Below are positions 10,849 to 23,207 of a stretch of 64,000 nt of DNA, piece after piece (position 1 is the stretch's first letter; every line of letters starts with the position of its first letter). The position numbers and the translations under genes were made by a program. This DNA is from Syngnathus acus. Its lineage: Eukaryota > Chordata > Actinopteri > Syngnathiformes > Syngnathidae. The notes beneath the pieces are model-generated. The model made no database searches. It had not been told where the DNA came from and saw only the letters and a list, made by a program, of their open reading frames with translations. The DNA lies in contig NC_051107.1 of assembly GCF_901709675.1 (NCBI RefSeq), positions 2,597,501-2,661,500 on the forward strand. Reading direction: 5' to 3'.

Positions 10849-13800
10849 AGAGTCGTGCTAAAATGGGCCTTTTTTTTTTTTTACATTTTAAAAACCTCTC
10901 GAATTCAATTTTTGTCCAGATAGTTTTCTAAATACATCATTAAATTTAATGTGATATCAAATCGTCCGTCTTCTGTGTCACCCTTGGCGTCCCAATGAAC
11001 ATGTCAGAATAAAAAAATAAAAACATTTAAAAAAGCAGGCTCATACTCTCCTCAACTCGTGACTCTTTGCCTCTGCTCCCGCCATGTATATTTAATGGCC
11101 ACACCCGCCACGCCTTGAATAATGCAGCGACCGTGAGTGAGACAAAAGCGAGGGAACGGCCGTGATGGCGGGATGAGAGAAGAGGAGTGTGTAATCACAG
11201 CCAAACCTCTCACCTCGGTTCCCGGCCTCCTCCTCTCCTTCCCTCCCTGATATTCTATCACCTTTCCCCTCCGCTTCTCTTCATTCCCATTGTAAGCGCC
11301 CCAAGAATTGCTAGCAAGGAGTGCGAGCGCAGATGCGTGCTTTTTTACGGACGGCGGCAGATGCTCGTTAGCAAACGCCGAGGCATCTTCATAGCTCGGG
11401 GTCACGGGTCGGACAAAATAGCGGTATGGCGCAGTATTAGCGCTCCCGTGGTACAGCGTGGGATACCTTGTGGGCAAATGATGGTATTTTTGGTCACGAT
11501 GTACAGATGTAGGGAAATCAACCGATTCATAAGCGCAAGGCCATAAGCAAAAAAAACAAATGTTTTTGTATGTATATTTTTGCGTTGGCGGCAATATGCT
11601 TTGAAGACTTTTCCGTGGCACTGGAGAAAAGTTTGAGTTGAACTTCATCGTCAAAGTGTTCATTCGATGTTAGCATATTCGCGATGCACTTGCTTTTTTT
11701 TTTTAATTGACTGCCGATGACACTCTTTGTAGTCAAGGTCACATTTTCAGATTAATCTTAAAATTCAAATCTTGTTAATAAATAAATGTGGGGAAATAAT
11801 GTATAATATTCCTCACTTGATATTTATTTTATTGTTGGTCTTATTTTGGAAAGAAGCCTCCCCTCTACTGAGATGCCATCCCAAAGCTCCATCCTCTCTT
11901 CTTATCTGGCCTACTTTTTTTTTTTTTTTTATTTAAAGAAAGCAATACAAAAGCCTCAAAGTACATTTGTGATTCTTTGAACTATTTGGGGTGTTCCCGT
12001 TTCAAGTTCCCCGAGTATATGCATCCTTGTCATCGCAAATGTTGCTTGAAAGAGAAGGCACGCTTTAGCGAGCGCTCTTCGCCATTCTGGATATTAAAAA
12101 TGCATTTAAATACTCTTTTTTTCCTTTTTTTTTGACCTCCATCCCTCTCTCTCTCACACACATTTCCTGCCAGCTTCCCAGTCAGAAATAATCCATGAGC
12201 CGGTGTACCTTTGATCCATTTTAGATCTGGGCTTTTAAAAAGGTATCAAACTTGACTGAGTGACGATCTGGACGTGAGGGGGGTCCTCGCCCATGTGGCC
12301 CCGACGGCACCTTATTAAACTTCTCACCGAAGCGTTCATTCTGTCACCTGTGGTCCCAAACAATCAGCTCCAAATATTAAATAAATTGATTAAATGATAC
12401 AGAATATACGTCACTGACTATTATTTTGTCGACATTACTTTGTGTTAAAAGTAGAGTGATAGCTACCGCAATATTGATGCTAGCTTTGCTAGCCCACCAT
12501 ATGTTAGCTATATCACTGTTAGCATGCAGCTAGCTAACTTCAGACAGAAACAAGTTAGCGTGTTGCTCTTCCCGCTGCCTTACAAGTAAAAACATCCCGA
12601 GACTTTACGGCCATTCCGCCCAACCCTCGTCTAGGCTGCGAGTGTCACATTCAACAGCGGCGCCGTTTTCTTATTGCCGAGCTTTCTATAGCAAGTGTCA
12701 GTCTCGCGCCACATGTCACACCCGTTAGCGGCGCTTTAGCGGTCGGGAAAAATAACCCCAATACTTTTGCGTTTCAAAAAGGTCAAAGGCTGCGCTCTGA
12801 ATGAAGTTTATGTCGGTCGTTTGTGCTGAGCGCTAACGCGATTAAAAGCGCCTCTTGTCCTATCTGTATCGTAAACACAACAATTCAATTAAATCCGCCG
12901 GGGACAGCCCCGTCTCGCTCTCATTTGGGCGCGGCACGATCAGGTAATTGTACACATTAACGCTCGCGCAGTCAGCAGTTTGCTTGCGCGTAAATGTAAT
13001 GATCTCCTGGTTCTCATCAGAGGACTTGATTAAACTTTCATTTAGTGTGTGTGCGAGAGCGTAATGGACTGCTAACAGGTCTGCTGAGTTCACTGCTGCC
13101 CTGCTTGCTTTTTGGGACGCTTTTACAACCAAATAGACGACCGAGTTTCACCCACTACGAACATTCTTATCTCCTGCAACAAGCGCTTAGTCAGTATTAG
13201 TATTATTGAGCGGAAAAAAAGATTTTTACGTGAATGAATTACAGCCAGGGCCCCAAAAAAACAAAAAAAAAGCATGAATACATTCTTCTAGGACGATTAG
13301 GTGTGGCGTCAAAGCGCACTGTCTCATTAGGTCGCCATTGTTAAAGGAGGTTTGATAGCCATGGGAGCGCGCCCGGAAACAAACGGCGAGTCCACACAAA
13401 GCAGGAGGCCCTAATGAGTTTTCCAACTCACTGCTGCGTCTTCATCACCATCATCATCATCATTATCAGCTTAATGCACAGCGTCTTGACAAACAAATCA
13501 ACAAAGATCGCTAGACTCTGAAGGATTCCAGACTTGCTCATCCTTTTGCTTCCTAGTGACCCATCATTTAGAAAAATCATTGTTGGGGGTTACGGTTATT
13601 GGGATTGCAAAAGTGTGCGCACCCTAATAAATAGGGACATGGGTAATTGCTTTCGAACAAATATCGATCTCTTAAAGTTCCAAGAGAGAATATAGCCGGG
13701 ACAATTTTTCGAGGGAAGCTAAAGGCGCATATAGCAGTCATGTGGGAAAGAGTACAGACGCAGATTGAAATGCTCGGAGAGCGGCGGCGCTCAATTCCCT

Positions 13801-16332
13801 CGACAGACGGCGAGGTGAGCAGAAGGCTGACTCAAGGAAGCGATCAGCAAGACAGCCGCTCGTGTGTTCGTCGCGCTGAGATGAGAAGCAAAGGAACGGC
13901 GGCGCGGGGGGCCGCGAGGGGGGTTGCGGGTAAGACCGTGGGAAAGACTTCCCACTTGTGACTGACCTCCGCCTCGGAATGCTTGATAAACAAACAGCAA
14001 CGCGCATTAAGAAGCCGACGCAACACGAAAGGGATTGCTGAAAGGGCGGACGGCGTCCATTTTGCTAAGTCATCATGGCTGTCTGCTCGCAGGATGACAA
14101 GCAAACAACTTTAGGCTTTCTGCTCTGTCTCCCGCCGAAAAGAAGCATTGCCCATTAAGATAAATAGAAATGCCGTTAATCCGTTCCAGCCTCCCAAAAA
14201 CCACCCCAAAAAAATAGCATAAAAAAATTATTGCGAGCTTTCGGCTATCCAGACATACCTCAAATTTTTGCTAGCATGACAAAGCGAAAAAAAACGAATA
14301 ATATTTTGTAAGTCGGTCGACTGTTCTCGTAAATACACAAAAATGTAAACCAAATGCTTCAATATCAAAACATCTTTAGCTATTTAAATATCACAGAGAA
14401 TCCCATTAAATATGATCACGCTCAGATTTATATGCAACCTAATCCTCGGCTGTCTGTGCTCTCGTTACATCACCATCTGACACGTTTCAATGCGTTACGT
14501 GAACGACTTCCAAAAGTCAAGACACTCGCTGCTCTCTTTGTGAGGATTATTCAATTTCATCCCAGTACGTCTTGTGTCATCGCCACTGACTTAACACCGC
14601 ATGCTTACCGCCCAACACAAGCTGATAAGGATAATCTCCACAAAATACCACCAAAAAAAAAAACATCCTAGATAGCGTTCTCAGGGGACCCAGATAGTTG
14701 CAAGCTAATCCAACTTTGCGTCCGCCGACCGAACCTCGACGACATTGGAAGTTCTTGACGAATAAATCTCATCAGGAGATAAATACGACGCATGCAGATG
14801 CTGATGGCAAACACAGATGCTATCAAACGAGCTTCTCGTGGCGCCGAAAGACATTTTGGTGGTGTTTTCAAGCTGTGATCACTCGCGCTTTTCGAGACGA
14901 CGTTCGTTTCCCCGCATGGCGACATCAAGCTATTGCAAGTGTGTTATTTACTTAAGGATTTGGAAGACAATCTGTTGTTTGAATCACTTTTTTTCTTTTC
15001 GGTCTTCCCTTCTCAAAAGCGCACTCGCTGGGTTTTTGTGAGCCAGCCCCTCGGGTTGAGTGGGCGTCAAGCTGTGACTGCCGCTGTCGGATTGGAAAAT
15101 AAAACCACATATGCAGCGTTCATGTCCTATATATGTTTTCAGTCCTTTTGATACAATCCCCGAAGGACTCGGGGTGCCCACGCGAACACGCTCGCGGACA
15201 CACACGGAGGTTTTTCGAATCGGACAATGCAACATACACGCGTGTACATATGCTCGCAAAAAAAAAAAACAAGGCTGTAAATCGCATTAGGCAAATGAGT
15301 GCCGGGCGGAGAATCGGCTCCGTTCGTTTATTGTGACAGATGCGGGCTTAAAAACGGGGCTGCGTTTTAATATGCAAATCTTGGCGCCCGCAAAGCGCGA
15401 GATTGGGAGGAAGGATGGCAGGCGCGTCAAATGCCGGGTGGGATGAACTCACAAAAAATTCTCAACCACATCACACTCCCCCGACCGACTCTCGCTTGAC
15501 CTCCATAGTTGACATTAATGTCCTCATCATGGCCTTGCAAAAAAGCTCTCTGGCCAAATGCCCGACAAACAAACAAAAGCGACGCTCCCAAGGGGAAACT
15601 CAATTAGGCCCACTCGTCACACACAAATAGACGCCCACGTTCTCGCAAAGCGTTAAGAGGCTGTTGACACGTTTCAGCCGTAATTGAGTGGCTGACATTT
15701 TGATTCGGGGGAGATTATTTAGCGCACGACAACAACAAGTGAACATCTCACTTAAGGCGTCCAAGGCTACCTGAGATGATTCTAGGCAAAAACAATCCAA
15801 AAACAAGTATTCACATTTCATATCTATGGACTATATCATGCAGCAGAGGTTGCGAGTTTCAGTCAGGTGTGTCAGAAAAGTTCCAGGACAGCGAGATTTC
15901 CCCCCCCCCCTCAGTGAGCACCCAAAAATCAACAGGCACATCTACTAAGACCTCCTGCTGCGGCAGAACAACTAGGAGAATATCCTGAGCATCTGACAGT
16001 TCCTGGCTGAGAACATCCAGACACACTTGTTTGACATGATTACTTTCAGTCTTTGCGGTGACGGGGCAAATACAGATTTAGACAAATACTGAACATCTTG
16101 CTTCCATAACCAACAGCCTAACATTGCCAAGAAGTAATTTCTGCAATGTCAGTGTGGAAAAGTAAATTGCAGAGTAGACTGGACTTGCTTGTCACAATAA
16201 CAGGGCTCCCACAAACCACGACTACATTTTAACTTGTCAACGAAATGTTGCTGACGGCTGACTGACAGATTTCAATCAATCTCGAAACTGTCACCCAGAT
16301 ATAAAAATCTAGAAATGAAAATCTGGTCTTAC

Positions 16333-16869
16333 CTTGAAGAGGCGCAGTATGTTGGCCACCATGATGGACACGGAGCTGGCCGCCGCTCCGATCACGCCGA
16401 CAATTTTATCCGGCTTGGTGAAGATGGGCGGGTCGCCGTTGGCGCAGCGCACGTCCGAGCCGTCCCTCTCGATCAGGGCCTGCACGAAGGTCAGCGACTG
16501 CTCCAGAGCGTACGTGTCCCTGGAGCAGGTATCCAAGATCCGTGCCCCCAGCGTGATGTTGGGCAACAACTCGGGGTCCTTGTTGATCAAGTCGATGGCG
16601 AACATCATGGCCTCCAGGCGGTGGATGCCCTTCTCCTTCTTGAGGTCCCCGCAAGGTGTGCCGCGGTCGCCCCGCGAGTGCACTGGGAACAATCCGCCCA
16701 GGATGATGTCGCCGTCCAACCGGATGGAGTGGGCGTACTCCGGCGCGGCTTGGGGGTCGATGGGGAGTCGCTGCGGCCGGGCGACGGGAAGGAGACAAAC
16801 GCACAGGAGGACCAGCGGGACAAAGACGACGGGGTTGGACTGCGGCTGACGGTTCGATTGAGGCTCCAT
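16333..16869 (-). CDS. grm8: Metabotropic glutamate receptor 8, first coding exon (partial gene)
   Basis: This exon encodes the first 179 residues of a class C GPCR, a presynaptic group III metabotropic glutamate receptor that senses glutamate and inhibits adenylyl cyclase through Gi/o. The ATG at 16867-16869 has A at -3 and G at +4 and begins MEPQSNRQ. A hydrophobic signal-peptide core [17 protein letters not shown] follows, then the N-terminal half of the venus-flytrap ligand-binding domain. Motifs seen are [25 protein letters not shown] (its Arg aligns with the glutamate-contacting Arg of mGluR1), [15 protein letters not shown] and [17 protein letters not shown]. The sequence [12 protein letters not shown] and DGDIILGG fit GRM8 better than GRM4, GRM6 or GRM7, and the neighbouring znf800 is also next to GRM8 in human. 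The exon ends at an AAG|GTAAGA donor in phase 0. Remaining exons must lie left of position 1 or outside the window. An open frame extends upstream of the ATG but has no obvious conservation. Confidence 0.93.
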
Positions 16870-19800
16870 GATTGGAGGCGATCTCGGAAGGGTTAAGGAT
16901 TCCAAAAGTAAGGGCGGGGGGGGTTCTACTGGTTGACAAGGGTGTGGGGGAGGAGCCAAGGGGTGAAGCTAGCTGAGCCCCAGGAGTGAGTCATATTCCA
17001 AACGAGACGCATCTAGAGGATGATAATCTTTTTCGGGAGTTTGTCCACTGGTCACATGTTCAGTCGAGCCTGGTGGGGGAAACAGAAGAAGAGATTCTTA
17101 ATTCTGCTGAGAAATATGAACCTGAAACTTTTTGGCACAAAATTGCAGTGGGATTGAGACGGACCCCTTAGGCGAATAGTAAAATTCCACGAGAAATTGA
17201 CGCCCCCCTAAAAAGGTTACTTAGAGATTGCATAATATTGCGGCGTATATCTCTCTTCGCCACAAGATGGCGCCAAAGTCAGGCCGATCGTATTTGTCAG
17301 TCAAACAAATGTTTACTCGACATTGGCAGCTCCACGCTTCCGTGAAAAATACCTACTGAAATAATTTCCCTCCCCTCACTTTGGCTCCAATGAGCATCAT
17401 TAAGAACCCGCCAAAAATCCCGATGAACTCCAGACGTGCGTTTGTGACGTTGAGGATTCCAACAGACGCTGTTGCACCTGTTCAATCAAACACATCGATT
17501 TAACGCGTCGCCGTGTTTCCATTGGCAGCTGCGGTTCACGAAAAGGAGCTCGCACCTCCGTCCCTGCGAGGAAGTCATAATATCCGGCATCACCCCGCCG
17601 TGGCTGGCGCTGAAAATTGCTTGTGACAAAGCGACTGGCTCCTACATGACACGAGTGCTAATATGCTTTCATGAGCTCGGGCCCTCGGGAGTTATTCTTT
17701 TTTTTTTTTGGGTGGGCCTAATCCACAGTCACTTGTTTTATTTATTGCACTGATGCAGTTTTAAGTTTTGAATTCACTATATTACAGGAAGATATGCTAT
17801 ATTGGGGTTCATGGGTCAAATGGCGGATTTTTAAAGGATTGTCTTTTTTCGTTGGGTGATGGCCACTGGACGTCTTTTATTTAGGGGCGTCCTAAAAAGT
17901 GCTGATTTGCCAATTTGTAGCTGTGGTACAAATGGCCCGGTTGCAAAAGAGTCTTGCAAATCAAAGAAATAACTGTGCTTGTTTCGCCTTTACTGCCCGC
18001 AGAGAGTAAATGAATGATGAATGGCTTTTGGATCGCCCCTCCAAGCCCCGCAGGCTGCCAATGCTAAGCTAATTAGCCGCTTTCTGTGGTTTAATTAGGA
18101 GCGCAGTGTTAGCCTTGGAGCCAAAGAAATGAAGGAACGGGTCTGCCATTTTCTCACAGTGAAGTAGCGTTAATGGACAGGGAAAAAGGCAAACAACTAA
18201 AAAATTAAACATGTCTTTGCTTGAGCCAAAAGTTCCATCTTGAGTATTTGAAAATAGCAATTGCACACGTCCTAAAAATGAAAGAAAAGTGCTAATGTTT
18301 TTTTTGGGTCTTTCCTGTTAGCTTCACAAGCTCTAACATTGACGATTAATTTTCCAATGTTTTCCAAAATTACCTCTCATTGTTTTTTGGGGAAATTTTA
18401 AAAGTACAAATGGTATCGGTGCTGCGTATCAGTATCGGTAAAACAAAGTGGTATCGAAAAAAGACAAAGCTTTTTTTGCTTTGGTGCCACCTTGTGGCAT
18501 GTTGACGGCAAGAAAACAAATTGGCCTTGAGGAGCTTCATTCAGCCCCCAAAAAAAAAAACTGCCACCATTTTCTGGCAGTTTTACTAAATTACAAATCG
18601 TTTTAGCGTGAACGTTAATTACTCGGCGATTTTCTGCGATACACTATTTGCAGTAAATAAAAACTTTTCAAACCAATTAAATGGAACTGGATAATTTCCC
18701 AGGGCGTACCTGATTTTTCACAGCTCACCGATTGGAAATCCTTGAAATAAATGACGATAACTGAGATTTTTTGCTTTGGGTCAGATCACCGATGAGGGAC
18801 TTGAAACTTTTCGGGACTTCTTCATCACATCTTCGGGCTAATCCAGCATGGGAGTTCAACCACTTGGCATCTCAAGAAAAAGTACCCGTGCCCAATTTCA
18901 TCTTGAGGGCTCCTAATAGGTTTAAGACTCCAGTCGCAGCCTGAATATCTTCCACTCCGGCTCTCGTTTTGCGGATCCAGCTCTAATTCAATTGTGTCCC
19001 AATTAATTCATCACTTCCTCGCCTGTGAATGGAATGAGGTCAAAACCACGACAGGACATACGAGGCAAACGGACTGCGATGATGAAGAAGCCGCTTTTAT
19101 GTAGGTTGGCCAGATCTGCTAATTTTAGACCCTGAGCGCGATTTTGTTATTTCAACACTTTTTTTCGCAGGGTGGATCAAATGTCACGATAAAATAATCC
19201 CATTGTGTCAGAATGTACAAACATGTGGAACTGCCAACAACCAAAAAACTGCAAAACAACAAAAATATAAAAATATAACATGAATATTCATTGAGAAAAT
19301 TTTCATTAGATTTCTGTATTAAACAACAACAAAAATCTGGAAATTCCGATGGATAAAATTTGCGGTGTTGATCGGCTAAACTTTCATCAGAGAATTCTGC
19401 TACTGATCCAAATTTCATTTTCATGTTGAAATCCAACAAAAAACTAAAACAGCCAAGTGCGTGACTGACTCATCGTCCCTCTTCATCGGACTGGCAGCGG
19501 TGAGTTTGGCTCACTTGTCGCTTCACTCTACCTTGTCCTCTTTTATTCCCGCCACCGTCTCCCTCCGCGAGACTCCAGCATCCCCCCCCACCCCTCGTCC
19601 CTAGTCTTATTTACACCCCCCGCGTCCCTGCCTCCGCCTCCTCTTCTCCATCATCACTCCATCACTCTTGCGCAGGCCTCCACTCGTCTCCGGGGAGCTC
19701 GCTGCTCTTTTCAGCAAGTGACAGTCCTCCAAATCCCACCGGTGCAACCAGCCCCCCCTCCCCCTCTAGAAACAACCCCACCCTCCCTCCAAATCACAGC

Positions 19801-22800
19801 AGGTGTTACCGCTGCGGATTGGATTCTCATCTTTTCGCCACCATTCATTGCTGTTTTATCCGCGCTGCTTTTTCCAGCATCTGTGACGTATGATCTGGTG
19901 GGAGAGCAAGATACGACGACAACAAGCAATAACTATCATTGCGTCAAAAAATGATTTACAGAGTTGCTTTCTGTCCCACATGTACAGACATGACACAAGT
20001 AACAAAACTTGTTGACGCAAAATGAAGAAAGTAAGAGGAAACCATTTTATATCCAATTATCCAAAGGAAAATGTCTTAGATCATATTTACGGTGACGATG
20101 TGCCTAATTGACAACGGCCAGATCCAGACGCTACTAGTAGCACTGGCTGAAGAGGATGCAGTAGAGATGAAGCACACTATATCATATGTTGATTAATGTA
20201 AGTTACACTAAAAGTGATTCACTTAGTCGATAAAAAGATTTAATCCAGTTGAGCAAATTCAATTGGAACAAATTATTTATTTTTATTGATAAACAATACG
20301 GGTTCCACTGCTTGAATAATTACCAACGCTCCACCCTCATATATTACACAAGGAAGCTTCGACAGTTACAAGTTATCAGCATTCATCTGGAAACAATGAG
20401 TAATATGATAAAAGAAATGGAAAATACTCGCCCATAATCTGATTATGCAGCTCATATAGGGTCCCATAAAGCTGTGCATGCAGTCTCATTAAATGAGACA
20501 GTGCCATCCTCTGTGAAAGATGAGGAAACACCACTGCAATATTCCCTTTGAGGGGGAAAGCTCTAAGGTGGGCACGCACGACGCAAAGAATGGAAATGTT
20601 GGAGTCACTGGTGGAATGTGAATGGAGAAAAGAAAATACCTTAAAGTCTTCAGAGTGTGGAAGATGAGGAGTATCCTCCCCGAGTGGACTTCCAGTCTTC
20701 TCCCGTGCGGGGGTCCCTCCAAGAGAAAAAAAAAAAAAGAGAAAAAAAAATAAAGCAGTCCTCCTTGAGTGTGATATCCTTATCCACGACAGTTTAAAAA
20801 AAAAAAAAACGTAGGTGAAGACGCCCAAATGTTGCTAGAAGTGCTCCTTGCTTGTGTTTACAGGTAAATATCGAACGGAATACCGTCCGTGGGACGAGCG
20901 CAGCTGCCTCAATCAAGCGCTCCCCCCAAAACGTGCGCGCGGCCACGAGAAGGTAGAGGGAGTGCGTGCGCGCGACATGGAGAGAGAAAGTCAGACCTAC
21001 GTCACGACACGTCAATAATCAGAAAACACCTGCATTCGTTTCACGCGTTACGTCAATAGCTGGGATCGAAATTGAGCCGCACGAACGTCAATCAAGTTTA
21101 TCGATCCGTGTTGATAGGTTAGATAGTTAACGGGGAGAATGTTACAATTTTACACGAGCGCGTCAATATGTCAAATCCGCCCTATTGATTGCCTCAACTT
21201 GAGTCGATTTTTTTCGATTACGCCCATTGATTGTCATAAGCACCGCCCACCGCGAGAAACAGGAGCGTGGTGGATCTTGGTGTGGGAGTGGAATTAAAGT
21301 AAATGAAGCGCATCCCATCTGTGTTGTAATAACAATTTGATCAGCCGCGAGGAACGCGATTGGAGGAGCCCCACGGGGGTTCGCTTGTGTGTTGATTGGA
21401 GGGCGAGGGGGGAGGTGAGGGGGGGCGGAGTGCAACATGTTCAATTTGATGGTTGGGACTCCGCTTCGCCTATAGGAAAGAAATTTGGAACACTAGCGTC
21501 ATCTTGAGGCCAGAAGATGCCATTGCAACAAGTCTCGTCGCCTTAATTTAGCGTTTGTTTTTAATTTAGGCTTAAAAAATTCTTTTTAATCAATGTATCT
21601 CATTACGAGTTGAAATTTAAAAACCAAATATATATATATATACCGTTTTGCCTTATGAGTTAAATTCAAAATCAAAATATTTACATTTTCACCTCTAAAC
21701 AGTGTCCTTGTCCATCCATTTATTTATTTTTTAAATTCTATTCAAATCCACACTTTGCCCTGCAATGTATACACAATGGAGGAATATTAAAACTTTATCC
21801 AAAACAAATTCCTCGCATCACGCTTGACAACGTCAGAAGAATGACTTCACGACACACAAAAATAAATCAAAGCTATATCGTCGAATAGGAAATGACAAAC
21901 GAGAAAATGGAAATGTGGGCAAAAGCAATCGCAGTCACGGTAAATGAAGTCTGTCTGTGAAAGAGATAAACAAATATGATGGATGTGGCTTTATTATTCA
22001 TATCTGAGAGCGACAAAAGAAAGTCAGACGAAAGTCCCGCTTAAAAGTTTGAATGTTTATTTCTGTGTGGTTTGTACATTCTAGGAACATTTGAAAGATA
22101 CCTTAAAATGACAACATGTAAAAGAAACTATTCCCTGGCTAAAAACGAGTTTTTATTCTCATTACACGCTCGCAAAAAAATAAAATAAAATGCTCCACCT
22201 GTCAAGACATTAGAATATGAACTACTGTATCTATTTCAATTAATATTAACATATCCAACGAGGAAGAATAATTCATATATTTCCACCCTTCTCATATCAA
22301 AGTTGTTGGACTCGCACGTCTATTGTGTAAAAATTTGTTCCATTTCTGGCTTCTTTCTTTTTGAACATTATTTACATTTGGTCTTCATCTCGCCAGTGTT
22401 TTGCAGACTACCTGACCACCTAAATTGATTTAACTAAATAAGTAATACGGGGAGGGGGGGAGGGGGGCAAAAGTAGAAATTCTAATTCAAATGCTAGATT
22501 ATCTCACTATTTAAATGTAAGTAAATAACCTATATATATATACACATATGCTCTTTATATAATTTAAGAATTGATGTTTCGAATAGGTGCTTTTTCACCC
22601 CAAAAAAAAGGGGGGGGGGGGGCTGTTCATCTTCATCCATCAATGGTTCTTTCAGAATATAAAGTTTTCATGGGTAGCACCACCATCTTCTGGACACCTT
22701 TTACACTACACGCTGCTTTCTTCTGGAGTTCCTCTTACCCCCCCCCCAAAAAAAAGATTAAAAATGTATTTCTCCTGGGGGGGAAAAAAATAGGTGCAAG

Positions 22801-23207
22801 TTTGTCCCCGTTCTTCTTGTTTGTTTCTTTCGTGGTCCGCATTTTCAATCGACTTCCCGAGGCGAGCATTGTGCCAGCCAAGCAGGCAGGAGACGGAAGG
22901 TGGGAGGAAACACGGCCGGAGGAAAAAGGAGGCACGAGACAAAGAACTCCATTTCACAAAAAGGAAACAGCTGGGAAACGTTTTGACTCAGCTCTTCACG
23001 GGACCCGTATTCTACATACTGGGGGAATAAATAAAGGGGTACAAACGCACCTCTTAAGCCACTAGCTCAAGTACGCACTCACGTTTTTTGTGTGGTGAAT
23101 GTTTTGGCCCGGGGGGGGATGGGAAAGAAAGGAAACATTTGGGAGGAGCAGAGAACTGCAGGCAAAGTGCGCCAAAAGGTTTCTTACGGTGCATTTCTTC
23201 TTCTTCT
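16870..23207. other. Intergenic and 5' region between grm8 and znf800
   Basis: No protein-coding exon is supported. About 20860-21060 is relatively CpG-rich and lies upstream of grm8 on the minus strand, so it may hold its promoter. A small open frame at 16986-17171 (plus) reads like protein but matches nothing I recognise. About 19500-19800 is pyrimidine-rich. The right part (about 22060-23207) probably includes the znf800 3' UTR, since AATAAA-type signals on the minus strand occur near 22065 and 22150. Confidence 0.5.
20640..20716 (-). other. Candidate 5' UTR exon of grm8
   Basis: On the minus strand a long T-rich tract ends in CTTGGAG and is followed by 77 bp that end in ACTTTAAG|GTATTT, a plausible acceptor and donor pair. 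It lies about 3.8 kb upstream of the grm8 start exon and just downstream of a CpG-rich patch. The call rests only on splice-like signals and position. Confidence 0.25.

Larger units (their letters stand above)
1..16332. other. Non-coding stretch, probable grm8 first intron
   Basis: No convincing exon was found here on either strand. It lies immediately 3' of the donor of the grm8 first coding exon on the minus strand, so the simplest reading is that it belongs to the large intron that follows that exon in this gene family. The next grm8 exon, expected to start with an IPQ(I/V)SYAST-type sequence, was looked for and not seen. The stretch holds microsatellites, dispersed repeat copies, a LINE fragment, a CTCF-like site and an octamer pair, which are listed separately. 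Short open frames here have low-complexity or repeat-derived translations and are not called as genes. Confidence 0.7.

Noticed and set aside
11052-11663. 203-codon minus-strand frame in the grm8 intron
   Set aside because: No recognisable domain, no splice or promoter context, and composition typical of non-coding DNA.
16315-16896. Long plus-strand frames opposite the grm8 exon
   Set aside because: They are antisense shadows of a GC-rich coding exon. The minus strand carries the conserved receptor sequence and valid splice site.
20376-20828. 150-codon minus-strand open frame
   Set aside because: It contains poly-Phe and poly-Ser from T-rich tracts and has no domain. The candidate UTR exon within it explains it better.
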